Assembly: GCF_038069765.1 (NCBI RefSeq)
Contig: NZ_JBBPFS010000002.1
Coordinates: 248,001-312,000 of the forward strand
Direction of reading: 5' to 3'
Length of the DNA: 64,000 bases
DNA from: Arthrobacter_B sp038069765
GTDB taxonomy: Bacteria; Actinomycetota; Actinomycetes; Actinomycetales; Micrococcaceae
In this document: one piece after another, positions 36,723 through 44,910 of the stretch
Numbering within the stretch: position 1 is the first letter of the stretch
How the letters are laid out: every line of letters begins with the position of its first letter
Position numbers and translations under genes: made by a program
The notes under the pieces: generated by a model
Told to the model about the DNA's origin: nothing
Databases searched by the model: none
What the model saw: the letters and a program-made list of their open reading frames with translations, nothing else

Positions 36723-37547
36723 ATGCGAACATTCGGATCGGCGATTCTGGGCCTGGCGGCCGTTCTGCTGGCGGTTGCCGCCTTCTGCTCGGCCTGGCTG
36801 GCGGAACATGTGGTGTCGGACAACGGTTTTACCTCACTGGGTCAGCCGCTGGGAACGGACGCTGCTTTTCAGCAGAGCCTCTCCGAAGCGATCGGCCAGC
36901 AGGCTGCCGACAGTCTTCAGGTGCCCGCCGCCATCGAACCGTTCGTGGCGCCGCTGATCACCGGCGCAGTGCAAGGGGTGCAGTCGCTGCCCGAATACCC
37001 GCAGGCGTGGGATGAGACGCTCCGCCGCTCGCATGCCCAGACGTTCGACGGCGAAGGCGGGGTCACGCTGGACGTGGCGCCCCTGGTGGGGGTGGTGATC
37101 AACGGTGTGGGCAGTGAAACCGGAATAGAGGTGGCGCCGCCCGAGTCCTCGCCCGTCCAGCTTGCCGGGGCGGACCAGCGCCGCTACCTGGAATTGCTGG
37201 TGTCTGCGGCCGAAGCCTGGCCGTTCCTGGCGCTCGGCGCAGCAGCTGCCGCAGTCCTGTCCCTGCTGGTTGCCCGGAGCCGGACCGCGGCCCTGGCCTG
37301 GCTCGGCCTCGGTGCCCTGCTCGCCGGAGGCCTGATGTGGATCGGTGCCGGCAGTCTTCCGGCGCTCGCCGAACGGCAGACCTACGGCAGCGCGGTTTCT
37401 GAAACGTTTGCAGCGGCTTTTTCCACCGAAGCCGCAGCCAGCCTGCAGGCCTGGACAATTCCCTTCCTCCTGGGAGCAGCCGTGCTCATGGTCCTGGGAC
37501 TGTTGGCACGGTCACTGCGCGGAGTACTGCGCGGGCGACGGCGATAG
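36723..37547 (+). CDS. Hypothetical membrane protein, four predicted helices
   Basis: 274 residues, no domain recognised. Helices at about 7-27 (ILGLAAVLLAVAAFCSAWLA), 165-185 (AWPFLALGAAAAAVLSLLVA), 192-212 and 247-262, with a 135-residue extracytoplasmic loop after the first. The loop pattern (SDNGFTSLGQPLGTDAAFQQ, then PAAIEPFVAPLITGAVQGV) is suggestive of a periplasmic sensor or assembly domain but I cannot name it. The ATG at 36723 lacks a strong ribosome site. Confidence 0.8.
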   Translation: MRTFGSAILGLAAVLLAVAAFCSAWLAEHVVSDNGFTSLGQPLGTDAAFQQSLSEAIGQQAADSLQVPAAIEPFVAPLITGAVQGVQSLPEYPQAWDETLRRSHAQTFDGEGGVTLDVAPLVGVVINGVGSETGIEVAPPESSPVQLAGADQRRYLELLVSAAEAWPFLALGAAAAAVLSLLVARSRTAALAWLGLGALLAGGLMWIGAGSLPALAERQTYGSAVSETFAAAFSTEAAASLQAWTIPFLLGAAVLMVLGLLARSLRGVLRGRRR

Positions 37548-37659
37548 CCGGCGCGGTACTGCAGCGGCGGGCAAGCGGAGGGCAACGCCGCAGTGCGCCG
37601 ATAGCGGACGCCGTACCCTGCCGCCGATTAGAGGCCGGGGCAACCGATAGCATGGAGTC

Positions 37660-38739
37660 ATGACCAGCACTGCCGTATCCGTGCCTATGCCCACCGTGCC
37701 CCGCCGGCGCCGCAGCCCCCAGGAAGTGGCCGCAGCCGCCCCTGTAAGCGGCCCCCGCCGCGTCCTGCTAGCCGCACCGCGCGGTTACTGCGCCGGTGTT
37801 GACCGTGCCGTGATCGCCGTGGAGAAGGCACTGGAGGCCTACGGGCCGCCCGTCTACGTCCGCAAGCAGATTGTGCACAACCTCCACGTCGTCCAGACAC
37901 TCGAGGAAAAAGGGGCCATCTTCGTCGATGAAACCGACGAGGTCCCCGAGGGATCGCTGCTGATCTTTTCCGCCCACGGTGTTTCACCCGCCGTCGTGCA
38001 GTCAGCAGCGGACCGGAACCTGCAGACCATCGACGCCACCTGCCCGCTGGTCACCAAGGTCCATAAGGAAGCAGTCCGCTTTGCCCGCGATGACTTCGAC
38101 ATCCTGCTGATCGGACACGCCGGGCACGAGGAAGTTGAAGGCACCTACGGCGAAGCGCCGGAGCACACCCAGATTGTCAACGGTCCCGAAGACGTGGACA
38201 AGGTCACCGTCCGGGATCCGGACAAGGTCATCTGGCTCTCCCAGACCACGCTGAGCGTTGACGAGGCCATGCATACCGTGGAACTGCTGCGCAAGCGTTT
38301 CCCCACCCTGCAGGACCCGCCCAGCGATGACATTTGCTACGCCACCTCCAACCGCCAGACGGCCATCAAGAAGATCGCGCCTGAAGCGGATCTGGTCCTG
38401 GTAGTGGGTTCGGCGAACTCCTCGAACTCCGTCCGCCTGGTGGAAGTTGCCCTGGAATACGGAGCCAAAGCCTCCTACCGCGTCGATTTCGCCAACGAGG
38501 TGGACGAGCGCTGGTTCGAGGGCGTGAGCACGGTGGGCGTGACCTCCGGCGCTTCCGTGCCGGAAAGCCTGGTGCAGGAGGTCCTGAACCTGCTGGCTGA
38601 TTACGGCTACGGCGACGTCGAGGAAGTGGTCACGGCGCAGGAGGACATCATGTTCTCGCTGCCCAAGGAAATCCGCGCCACGCTCAAGGCCATGGGGGAC
38701 ACCTCCCGCGGTTTGGGAGGCCGGCGCGCCGGAGCCTAG
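37660..38739 (+). CDS. ispH: 4-hydroxy-3-methylbut-2-enyl diphosphate reductase
   Basis: 359-residue iron-sulphur enzyme, last step of the MEP isoprenoid pathway, producing IPP and DMAPP. Three cluster cysteines are in PRGYCAGVDRAV (Cys44), IDATCPLVTKVH and DDICYATSNRQ. HGVSPAV and SANSSNSVRLVEVA are also conserved. ATG at 37660. The first 30 residues are a Pro/Arg-rich extension seen in actinobacterial forms. ychF follows. Confidence 0.97.
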   Translation: MTSTAVSVPMPTVPRRRRSPQEVAAAAPVSGPRRVLLAAPRGYCAGVDRAVIAVEKALEAYGPPVYVRKQIVHNLHVVQTLEEKGAIFVDETDEVPEGSLLIFSAHGVSPAVVQSAADRNLQTIDATCPLVTKVHKEAVRFARDDFDILLIGHAGHEEVEGTYGEAPEHTQIVNGPEDVDKVTVRDPDKVIWLSQTTLSVDEAMHTVELLRKRFPTLQDPPSDDICYATSNRQTAIKKIAPEADLVLVVGSANSSNSVRLVEVALEYGAKASYRVDFANEVDERWFEGVSTVGVTSGASVPESLVQEVLNLLADYGYGDVEEVVTAQEDIMFSLPKEIRATLKAMGDTSRGLGGRRAGA

Positions 38740-38765
38740 CTCCGGCACCGGTATGATTGGTTACC

Positions 38766-39851
38766 GTGGCTCTTACTATTGGCATCGTCGGCCTGCCCAA
38801 CGTCGGCAAATCAACCCTGTTCAATGCGCTGACCCGCAATAACGTTCTGGCGGCGAACTATCCGTTCGCCACCATCGAACCGAACGTCGGCGTCGTCTCG
38901 CTTCCCGATCCGCGGCTGGCCAAGCTGGCTGAAATCCACGGCTCGGCGCGGATCCTGCCGGCAACGGTGTCCTTCGTGGACATTGCCGGCATCGTCAAGG
39001 GGGCGTCCGAAGGCGAAGGCCTGGGCAACCAGTTCCTGGCGAACATCCGTGAAGCCGAGGCGATCGCCCAGGTGATCCGCGTGTTCGATGACCCCGATGT
39101 CATCCATGTGGACGGCAAGGTGGATCCCCGCTCCGACATGGAGACCATCAACACCGAGCTGATCCTTGCCGACCTGCAGACGCTGGAAAAGGCGATTCCG
39201 CGGGTGGAGAAGGAAGTCAAGATCAAGAAGCGCGACGCCGCGCAGCTGGCTGCCATGCAGGCGGCACAGACCGTGCTGGAGCGCGGCGACACCATCTTCT
39301 CCTCCGTGGAGAAGGACAAGCTGGACATGGAGCACCTGCGTGAGCTGAGCCTGCTCACCGCCAAGCCGTTCATTTACGTGTTCAACGTGGACGACGCCGT
39401 GCTGGGCAACCCGGAGCGCCAGGCGGAACTGCGCGAACTCGTGGCACCGGCCGACGCCATTTTCCTTGATGCCAAGCTTGAAGCCGACCTGGTGGAGCTG
39501 GACGAAGAAGAAGCCCGCGAAATGCTCGAGATGAGCGGCCAGGAAGAGTCCGGCCTGGACAAGCTGGCCCGCGTCGGCTTCCACACGCTGGGCCTTCAGA
39601 CCTATCTGACGGCCGGTCCCAAGGAAACCCGTGCATGGACCATCCGCAAGGGCGACACCGCCCCGCAGGCTGCCGGCGTCATCCACTCCGACTTCCAGCG
39701 CGGCTTCATCAAGGCCGAGGTTGTCTCCTTCGATGACCTCGTCGAGGCCGGTTCCATGGCTGAGGCCAAGTCCCGCGGCAAGGTCCGCATTGAAGGCAAG
39801 GACTACGTCATGGTCGACGGCGACGTGGTGGAGTTTAGATTTAATGTCTAG
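38766..39851 (+). CDS. ychF: YchF/OLA1-family ATPase
   Basis: 361-residue Obg-related P-loop NTPase that binds ribosomes and prefers ATP. Walker A GLPNVGKST, switch region FVDIAGIVKGASEGEGLGNQ, a coiled-coil (KKRDAAQLAAMQAAQTVLER) and a C-terminal TGS domain. GTG 38766 is preferred to the in-frame TTG 38757. The last codons, VVEFRFNV, use TTT, AGA, TTT and AAT, unlike the GC-ending codons of the rest of the gene. The same terminal peptide recurs at 44,609 and 46,804, so this 3' end looks like an attachment site whose tail came from an inserted element. Confidence 0.96.
   Translation: MALTIGIVGLPNVGKSTLFNALTRNNVLAANYPFATIEPNVGVVSLPDPRLAKLAEIHGSARILPATVSFVDIAGIVKGASEGEGLGNQFLANIREAEAIAQVIRVFDDPDVIHVDGKVDPRSDMETINTELILADLQTLEKAIPRVEKEVKIKKRDAAQLAAMQAAQTVLERGDTIFSSVEKDKLDMEHLRELSLLTAKPFIYVFNVDDAVLGNPERQAELRELVAPADAIFLDAKLEADLVELDEEEAREMLEMSGQEESGLDKLARVGFHTLGLQTYLTAGPKETRAWTIRKGDTAPQAAGVIHSDFQRGFIKAEVVSFDDLVEAGSMAEAKSRGKVRIEGKDYVMVDGDVVEFRFNV
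39823..39851 (+). repeat. ychF 3'-end att-like repeat, copy A
   Basis: 29 bases starting ACGTGGTGGAGTT and ending at the ychF stop. It matches copy C (46,804) at 26 of 29 positions and copy B (44,609) at 23 of 29. Read in the ychF frame it codes VVEFRFNV and stop. I take it as the left junction of the island. Confidence 0.75.
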
Positions 39852-40302
39852 TTCCTGACCTCTGGGAACTGCGAAGGGCCGCTAAGAACACGTGTTCTTA
39901 GCGGCCCTTCCTTTTGCTTCCGATTTCGAAGCCAAAAAACGACGAAGCCAGCATTTTGATGTACCTGAGTGGGTGATCAAAGTTTACGTGCTAGAACCGT
40001 GCCGGCTGGCTAGAACCCGCCATCGAAAGGAATATCGGGACGAGCCGAGCCCTCGACAGCGACCTTGAGCGTCACGATCCGTACGGTGTCGCGGCGGGCC
40101 GATTCTGTCTGAATTGGGCCCTCAGCACAAGCGGCGAAGTTTGTCGACTGTTTTCTCGCGGTGACTCACGACGCATTTGGGTACTGAGTGGCTCCTTTCC
40201 AGGCTAGCCACGCCCGCAGTCGGCTGCTTGCTTCAGCCTGTTCGGGGAGGCGGGCCTGTAGTCTCGAGCAAGACGGTCGTGGATTAATGAAGGGCGCAGG
40301 GA
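39852..40302. other. Intergenic: left end of island, no confident gene
   Basis: Holds a strong palindromic terminator just after ychF, then AT-richer sequence up to the ATPase start. On the minus strand an open stretch ending at 40010 reads toward PDIPFDGGF but has no start codon and is stopped upstream, so it may be a decayed gene end. A direct repeat CTAGAACC occurs at about 39,991 and 40,010. I see no clear promoter. Confidence 0.5.
39873..39910 (+). terminator. Perfect palindromic terminator after ychF
   Basis: An 18-bp stem (39873-39890 with 39893-39910) around a central CG, followed by CTTTT. It can act in both directions. Its centre GAACACGTGTTC also fits the actinobacterial SOS-box spacing GAAC-N4-GTTC, probably by chance of the palindrome. 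Confidence 0.85.
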
Positions 40303-42123
40303 ATGTGGGTTTCGAGACTCCGTGTCAACGGTGGCTTCCTCAACGGGCTAGATGTTTCGTTCGTTCGTGGGTTGAACGTTGTGATCGGTTCTCGCGGTGT
40401 CGGCAAGACTGCATTGCTCGAACTTCTGCGGCATGCACTGGGTGCTGAGCATGCCGATAAACGGCGACGTCAGCAGCGGGAACAGTTCCTTTCCGCGGTG
40501 CTGGGAGTCGGCGAGGTGATTGTCGACCTGGAAGACGACCTTGGTGCAACGCAGGTGATCGTTGATGCAAGAGGGCGCGGGCGCGACCGTGACCTGTCGC
40601 ATTTTGCTCTAGTTCTCGGGCAGAGTGAGTTGGAAGAGATCGCGTCTGATGCGGCTAATCGGCTGAAGCTCCTCGACCTCCGCGCTGGCGAAGAAGCCAC
40701 CGCGATGCCCCGAGACGAGCTCGGAGAGCTGACCCGAAAGATGTTCGAGCTCCGCGGGCAGTTGCAAAAGTGCGAGGAAGAGTCCCTCAAACGTGCAGGT
40801 TTGGAAGCGGACCTGCAGATCTACCGGTCGCAAGAGGAATCTCTGGTCGGAGATGCGCAAGGTCCCCTTGCCGCTCAGAGGGACATGCTTCGTGATGTAG
40901 AGGCGCGTTCGAACATGATCGTCAGACGGGGCGTAAATCTTCGGACAGCCGGAGAATTAACAGATCAGATGGGTAGTGCAGTCGACACGATTCATCAGAT
41001 TCTGGTGAAGCTTGATGTGCTGGATATTGAATTCATGGCGGATGAAATCTCTCTTGCTGGGACTCTCAGCACTGTTCGCTCTAAAACTGAGTCCCTCCGA
41101 AAATCGATTGGCGTTCTTGATGAGGGTGTTTCAGGCCGCATCGCCACGGCAACCACGGAGGAGGCCAAGCTTCGAGAAACTGCCGCGCCGCTGAGGGAGA
41201 ATCTAGAGCAAGCAGAGGCAGGGCTGGGGCAAATTACGGCTCATATCCGAAATGTCGATGCTCAACTGCGAGAACTCGACGACAACGACAAGAGGATCGT
41301 CGCACTGTCAACAGAGCTCCAGTCTTTGAAAAGTCAGCGAGACGCAGCGTTCGCCGCTGTCGAAGCGGAAGAAGAGCGACTGTACCGTGCGCGGCATACC
41401 GTTGCGGAATCCACGTCGCGTCAGATTGACCGCCATATTGTCGTGGTAGTCGAGCATCTTGCAGATGCGTCCGAACTACGCGATGTACTCACGGAGGGCC
41501 TTAAGGGTACACACACCAGAGCTACACTCATCGATTCGCTGGCAGCACGCGTTCTACCTAGGATGCTCTTGGAAATGGTGGAGGCACATGATGTCGATGG
41601 ACTAGCTTCAGCCGGCGATCTGTCTCAGGAGCAGGCGGCTAGGGTGATCGGTGTTTTTGATTCCATGGAGGGGGTCGAACGCCTTGCAAAGGTTCGGCTA
41701 AAAGATAGTGTTGACTTCCTGCTGCGCGACGGTGCAGTGGACAAAAGCGTTGACAATTTGTCGGCTGGTCAGAAGTGCGCCGTAACCCTGCCAATCGTTC
41801 TCTCCGAGCGTGAGCGGACACTGATCCTCGATCAGCCAGAGGACCACCTGGATAACGCCTATCTCGTGGATCACGTTGTGTCAGCAATGAGTCATCGTAC
41901 CGGCGACCAGGTCCAGACAATCGTGGCGACCCATAACGCGAACATCCCGGTTCTAGGGGCAGCTGGACGAGTGTTCGTCCTTGCGAGCGATGGACAGCAT
42001 GGTGAAGTCCGCGACTCCGGAGCATTCGACTCACCGGCGGTCGTCTCAGCAATCACGACCATCATGGAGGGTGGACGAGACGCCTTCGAGCGACGAGCTA
42101 GGTTCTATGAAGTCCATGAGTGA
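40303..42123 (+). CDS. SMC/RecF-type ABC ATPase, TrlF-like (island cassette 1)
   Basis: 606 residues. Walker A GSRGVGKTALLE at residues 29-40, ABC signature NLSAGQK at about 486, Walker B TLILDQPEDHLDN at about 506-518 and a switch His in ATHNANIPVLG at about 552. Between them lies a long helical/coiled-coil region. The C-terminal third (DQPEDHLDN, ATHNANIPVLG, IMEGGRDAFERRARFYE) resembles TrlF-type AAA ATPases, but the PHP phosphoesterase domain of TrlF is absent. It would act as a nucleic-acid or complex-sensing ATPase. It overlaps the next gene. The ATG has AGGG seven bases before it. Function is inferred. Confidence 0.82.
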   Translation: MWVSRLRVNGGFLNGLDVSFVRGLNVVIGSRGVGKTALLELLRHALGAEHADKRRRQQREQFLSAVLGVGEVIVDLEDDLGATQVIVDARGRGRDRDLSHFALVLGQSELEEIASDAANRLKLLDLRAGEEATAMPRDELGELTRKMFELRGQLQKCEEESLKRAGLEADLQIYRSQEESLVGDAQGPLAAQRDMLRDVEARSNMIVRRGVNLRTAGELTDQMGSAVDTIHQILVKLDVLDIEFMADEISLAGTLSTVRSKTESLRKSIGVLDEGVSGRIATATTEEAKLRETAAPLRENLEQAEAGLGQITAHIRNVDAQLRELDDNDKRIVALSTELQSLKSQRDAAFAAVEAEEERLYRARHTVAESTSRQIDRHIVVVVEHLADASELRDVLTEGLKGTHTRATLIDSLAARVLPRMLLEMVEAHDVDGLASAGDLSQEQAARVIGVFDSMEGVERLAKVRLKDSVDFLLRDGAVDKSVDNLSAGQKCAVTLPIVLSERERTLILDQPEDHLDNAYLVDHVVSAMSHRTGDQVQTIVATHNANIPVLGAAGRVFVLASDGQHGEVRDSGAFDSPAVVSAITTIMEGGRDAFERRARFYEVHE

Positions 42124-42994
42124 TCCGCTTAATTCCCAATCTGAATGGCTCGACGATTCCCTTAACTCGGACTCACCGTCGGCTAGGCTGCGAGCAGCCG
42201 CGTGGATTAAAGCCAACCCGGAGGATGTTCCGGTACGCGTACTGATACGGGCTATGCAGAACGAATCTGTGCCTCAAATTCGGCAGGTCCTCAATGACGT
42301 CTTGGCGGCGCGGGAATCACTTTCAAACGCGACGCAGTCAGATTCTGTGTCCCAGGAATTGCCCTCAAGTCGTGGGTCTGTTCCAGAACTTGCGCGCCTG
42401 ATTCGACATGAGCTCTCTCCGCCGGTTGGTTGGATCCGCAAGGCAGGAAGTCGGGAAGTCAGTGACTTCAAGCGAAGTGCAACAAATGATGCGATCAATC
42501 GGCTGGAACGCCGAATCGACGCCCTGGTTGCCCTGATCCGTGAAGGATCGGATTTGGATCTTACGGAGTGCAGCTTGGAACACACCTTGCGAGACTGTTG
42601 GCCTGATCTGACCGCTACTCCGTCTTTTGTGCCTGCGCCGGATCTCGCTGGCCGCCCGGCAATGATCCTCACCGACATTGGTCTCTTGGAGGTTCTACTA
42701 GCTAACGTCTACCAGAATGCCATAGACGCGTCGCTGGAGATGGAGGAAGGGCGGTCCATCGAAGTGAGCTGGAGCATAGTGGGAGAGAGGTTTTGGGTGA
42801 GGGTGTCGAACCCGTTTGCAGGAAAGCAGTTCGACGTCGAGGACGTCGAAACAACGGGAATTTCTACAAAGAGCGGGCATCAGGGGATTGGGTTGGCTCT
42901 TATAAAAACTGCTTCCGAAAAGCTTGGTTATGGTTTCAAAATTGCGGGACGTAGCGGCGTTGCAACCTTCATACTCACGGGAAAGCGAAACTGA
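42116..42994 (+). CDS. Soluble histidine kinase with helical-repeat-like N-terminus (island cassette 1)
   Basis: 292 residues with no membrane segment or known sensor domain. Residues 18-65 (SARLRAAAWIKANPEDVPVR onward) look like HEAT-type helices. An H-box ELARLIRHELSPPVGWI places the probable phospho-His at residue 98. The ATPase domain has an N-box LLANVYQNAIDAS and a G2 box HQGIGLALIKTASEKLG, while the usual G1 Asp is replaced in RVSNPFAG. ATG 42116 overlaps the ATPase-gene stop by eight bases (ATG 42107 is an alternative). Its stop overlaps the start of the receiver-kinase gene by one base. Confidence 0.8.
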   Translation: MSDPLNSQSEWLDDSLNSDSPSARLRAAAWIKANPEDVPVRVLIRAMQNESVPQIRQVLNDVLAARESLSNATQSDSVSQELPSSRGSVPELARLIRHELSPPVGWIRKAGSREVSDFKRSATNDAINRLERRIDALVALIREGSDLDLTECSLEHTLRDCWPDLTATPSFVPAPDLAGRPAMILTDIGLLEVLLANVYQNAIDASLEMEEGRSIEVSWSIVGERFWVRVSNPFAGKQFDVEDVETTGISTKSGHQGIGLALIKTASEKLGYGFKIAGRSGVATFILTGKRN

Positions 42995-44397
42995 TGACAA
43001 ACCCACGTGCCGTACTAGTTGATGATGATCCGCAGCAACTGGCGGAAGCTTCGGCGACAATCGTCGATGCTGGATACGAGCTAATCACGTTCGAGTCGGT
43101 CGAGGAGGCGCTCAGCCTTGTCGAAAGCACTAACGACCTGATTGATCTTTTTGTCTTGGATCGAAAGTTGCCGATGCGTGTCGGCGAGAAAGCAGTTGAT
43201 GAGTTGGGCGACGAGCTATTCCAGATCGTAACCGCCCGCCATCCCGATTCACGCGTGATCGTCTTCAGCGGCTACACGGATTTTGATCATGCGCAAAGCT
43301 CCATGGAAGGGGCTGGTCTTGTCTTCCAAGATGAGGACGTTCGGATTGATCGAGTGTCCGTGCTGCGTAAGTCCCAGTTCGACAAGTTCGACCGTTTCAT
43401 TCGAGATTTGCGCGAAGTCATCGCACGCTTCGATCTGATTGAGCTTAGGACGAGTGAGGCGACTGAGTCTCGCGATAGGCGAGTTCTCCGTCGAATCGCC
43501 TATCACTACGGTGCGTCAGCGATTGCGGCGGTCCCTCTAGCCGGTGGACTGACAGGCGCAGCCGTTTGGCGCTGTGAGGTTGCAGGTCCAAATGGGTCTG
43601 TCGCCGTAATAGTAGCGAAGGTGAGTGGCTCGCTTCCAGCGGCCGGAGGGCTGCAGGACCTGCTTCCCAAGGAAGGCATAGCACGTCGTGTCGACGTTAT
43701 ACGGGGCCTCATGGGCGGCTCAATCATTAGCATCTTGCAGCTCGCAGGTTCGTCGACGACCCCACTGATGAACTTAATTGGTTCAGAAGACATCATGGCC
43801 GCTGAGATCATCAAGTCGCTTCGTGAGAGTCTTGACACGCTGGAACAATACCCCGCCAGACCAGTTCCGCTCCGCGACGTTGTTTGCCAGATTGTTGATT
43901 GGAACAAGTTTGAGTGTGAACTCGCATCGATCGGGCTTACCACGCCGTCGCCCGAGCTTTGGGTTACAACTTCGATGGTCATGAGCCATACCGACCTTCA
44001 CGCTGCAAATATACTCGTATGTGACGGTCTACCGGTGATTATCGACTCAGATGAGAACCAATTCTCCAGTGCGCTCCGGGACCCGGCCGTCATGCTGATG
44101 TCGAGTTGGGTGCACCCGGACTCGCCACTCCTCGGCTCGGACTGGCCTTCAGTAGAGGACATCTCAGAGCGCTTTGGAGATCCAGCGTTCGCTCGAGGTT
44201 CGTTGTCTCCCGCATGGTGCGCATCTGTACTGAGTTGGATGGAGGCAAGAAGCGCTTCCTCACGCGAGTATTGGTCGGTGGTCATGGCCTATGGTGTGCG
44301 TCAGCTTCGGTTCGACAACGTCCGGTCGCAACCCGAATTGAAAGCGAAGGTTGCAGCTCTGGTCGCCCTAGCTCATAAACGCTTGGAAGAAACGTGA
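42994..44397 (+). CDS. Response-regulator receiver fused to an APH-like kinase (island cassette 1)
   Basis: 467 residues. Receiver domain 1-140: acidic pair in VLVDDDP, phospho-acceptor Asp56 in FVLDRKLP, Ser92 in VIVFSGYT and Lys126 in VLRKSQF, so the phosphorylation site is complete. The C-terminal part (about 175-467) is an aminoglycoside-phosphotransferase/choline-kinase-like fold: PLAGGLTGAAVW loop, Lys209 in VIVAKV, catalytic HTDLHAANILV (332-342) and metal-binding IIDSDE. Phosphorylation by the upstream kinase would presumably switch this kinase on. I know no described system with this exact fusion; a ternary-complex-type defence role is a hypothesis. Confidence 0.8.
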   Translation: MTNPRAVLVDDDPQQLAEASATIVDAGYELITFESVEEALSLVESTNDLIDLFVLDRKLPMRVGEKAVDELGDELFQIVTARHPDSRVIVFSGYTDFDHAQSSMEGAGLVFQDEDVRIDRVSVLRKSQFDKFDRFIRDLREVIARFDLIELRTSEATESRDRRVLRRIAYHYGASAIAAVPLAGGLTGAAVWRCEVAGPNGSVAVIVAKVSGSLPAAGGLQDLLPKEGIARRVDVIRGLMGGSIISILQLAGSSTTPLMNLIGSEDIMAAEIIKSLRESLDTLEQYPARPVPLRDVVCQIVDWNKFECELASIGLTTPSPELWVTTSMVMSHTDLHAANILVCDGLPVIIDSDENQFSSALRDPAVMLMSSWVHPDSPLLGSDWPSVEDISERFGDPAFARGSLSPAWCASVLSWMEARSASSREYWSVVMAYGVRQLRFDNVRSQPELKAKVAALVALAHKRLEET

Positions 44398-44608
44398 GAA
44401 GCCTCGGAGGTTTCGTTTCTGCACTCTCGTAGTAAGCATGGCGCGTATGTCTATCGAATTTGAGAACGTGGCTCTTCGCGGCCCCAGAACTTGAGATCGC
44501 TTTTCAGCGAGCCCCGGGTCTTACGCTTCACGCAGGCCGGTCGTGGGTGGGCCAGGCATTCCATGCACCACACCGATGTGCTTTAAGGAGAGGTTATTCC
44601 GTAACGGA

Positions 44609-44637
44609 ACGTGGTGGAGTTCCCCTTCAACGTCTAG
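44609..44637 (+). repeat. ychF 3'-end att-like repeat, copy B
   Basis: ACGTGGTGGAGTT followed by CCCCTTCAACGTCTAG; in the ychF frame it codes VVEFPFNV and stop. Unlike copies A and C it uses host-like TTC, AAC and GTC codons. It is preceded and followed by sequence also similar to copy C (CGGA before, TCAGTAGAAATGCC after). Confidence 0.75.
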
Positions 44638-44658
44638 GGTTTGCGCCTGAATCAGTAG

Positions 44659-44697
44659 AAATGCCACACCTGGTGAACTTACGAGGTGTGGCATTTT
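44659..44697 (+). terminator. Hairpin terminator after copy B
   Basis: AAATGCCACACC (44659-44670) pairs with GGTGTGGCATTT (44685-44696), followed by T. A related hairpin follows copy C, so the pair probably derives from an ancestral ychF terminator. Confidence 0.8.
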
Positions 44698-44910
44698 CTA
44701 TGTGGCATTGGCGATAATGCGCGATCCCGAATTGGCCTGCATATGAAATTGGGAGATCATTCTCTCGTCTGAAGGTGCCACGTAGCTGGGACGATAGTGC
44801 CCGACCAAGCACGGGCGCTCGGCGACACTCGTTTATGGTGGCGTCGACGCGAATTGCTGAGTGTCAGCATGGTGGGCGAAGGCCCTGTCGATCTGATTTA
44901 GAGTAAAGCA

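Larger units (their letters stand above)
44398..44910. other. Intergenic between the two island cassettes
   Basis: Contains att-like copy B (44609-44637), a hairpin terminator, and about 210 bases of leader before the nuclease gene. Short open frames here show no recognisable protein. No clear promoter was found. Confidence 0.5.

Noticed and set aside
39886..39897. GAACACGTGTTC, fitting an actinobacterial SOS (LexA) box
   Set aside because: It is the exact centre of a 38-base terminator palindrome and about 400 bases from the next gene, so chance within the hairpin is the simpler explanation.
40010..40165. Minus-strand open stretch reading toward PDIPFDGGF, like an SSB-type acidic tail
   Set aside because: No start codon in frame, a stop just upstream, and no recognisable domain; at most a decayed gene end.
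44460..44717. 85-codon ORF spanning att-like copy B
   Set aside because: It runs through the repeat and the hairpin, has no domain and no ribosome site.
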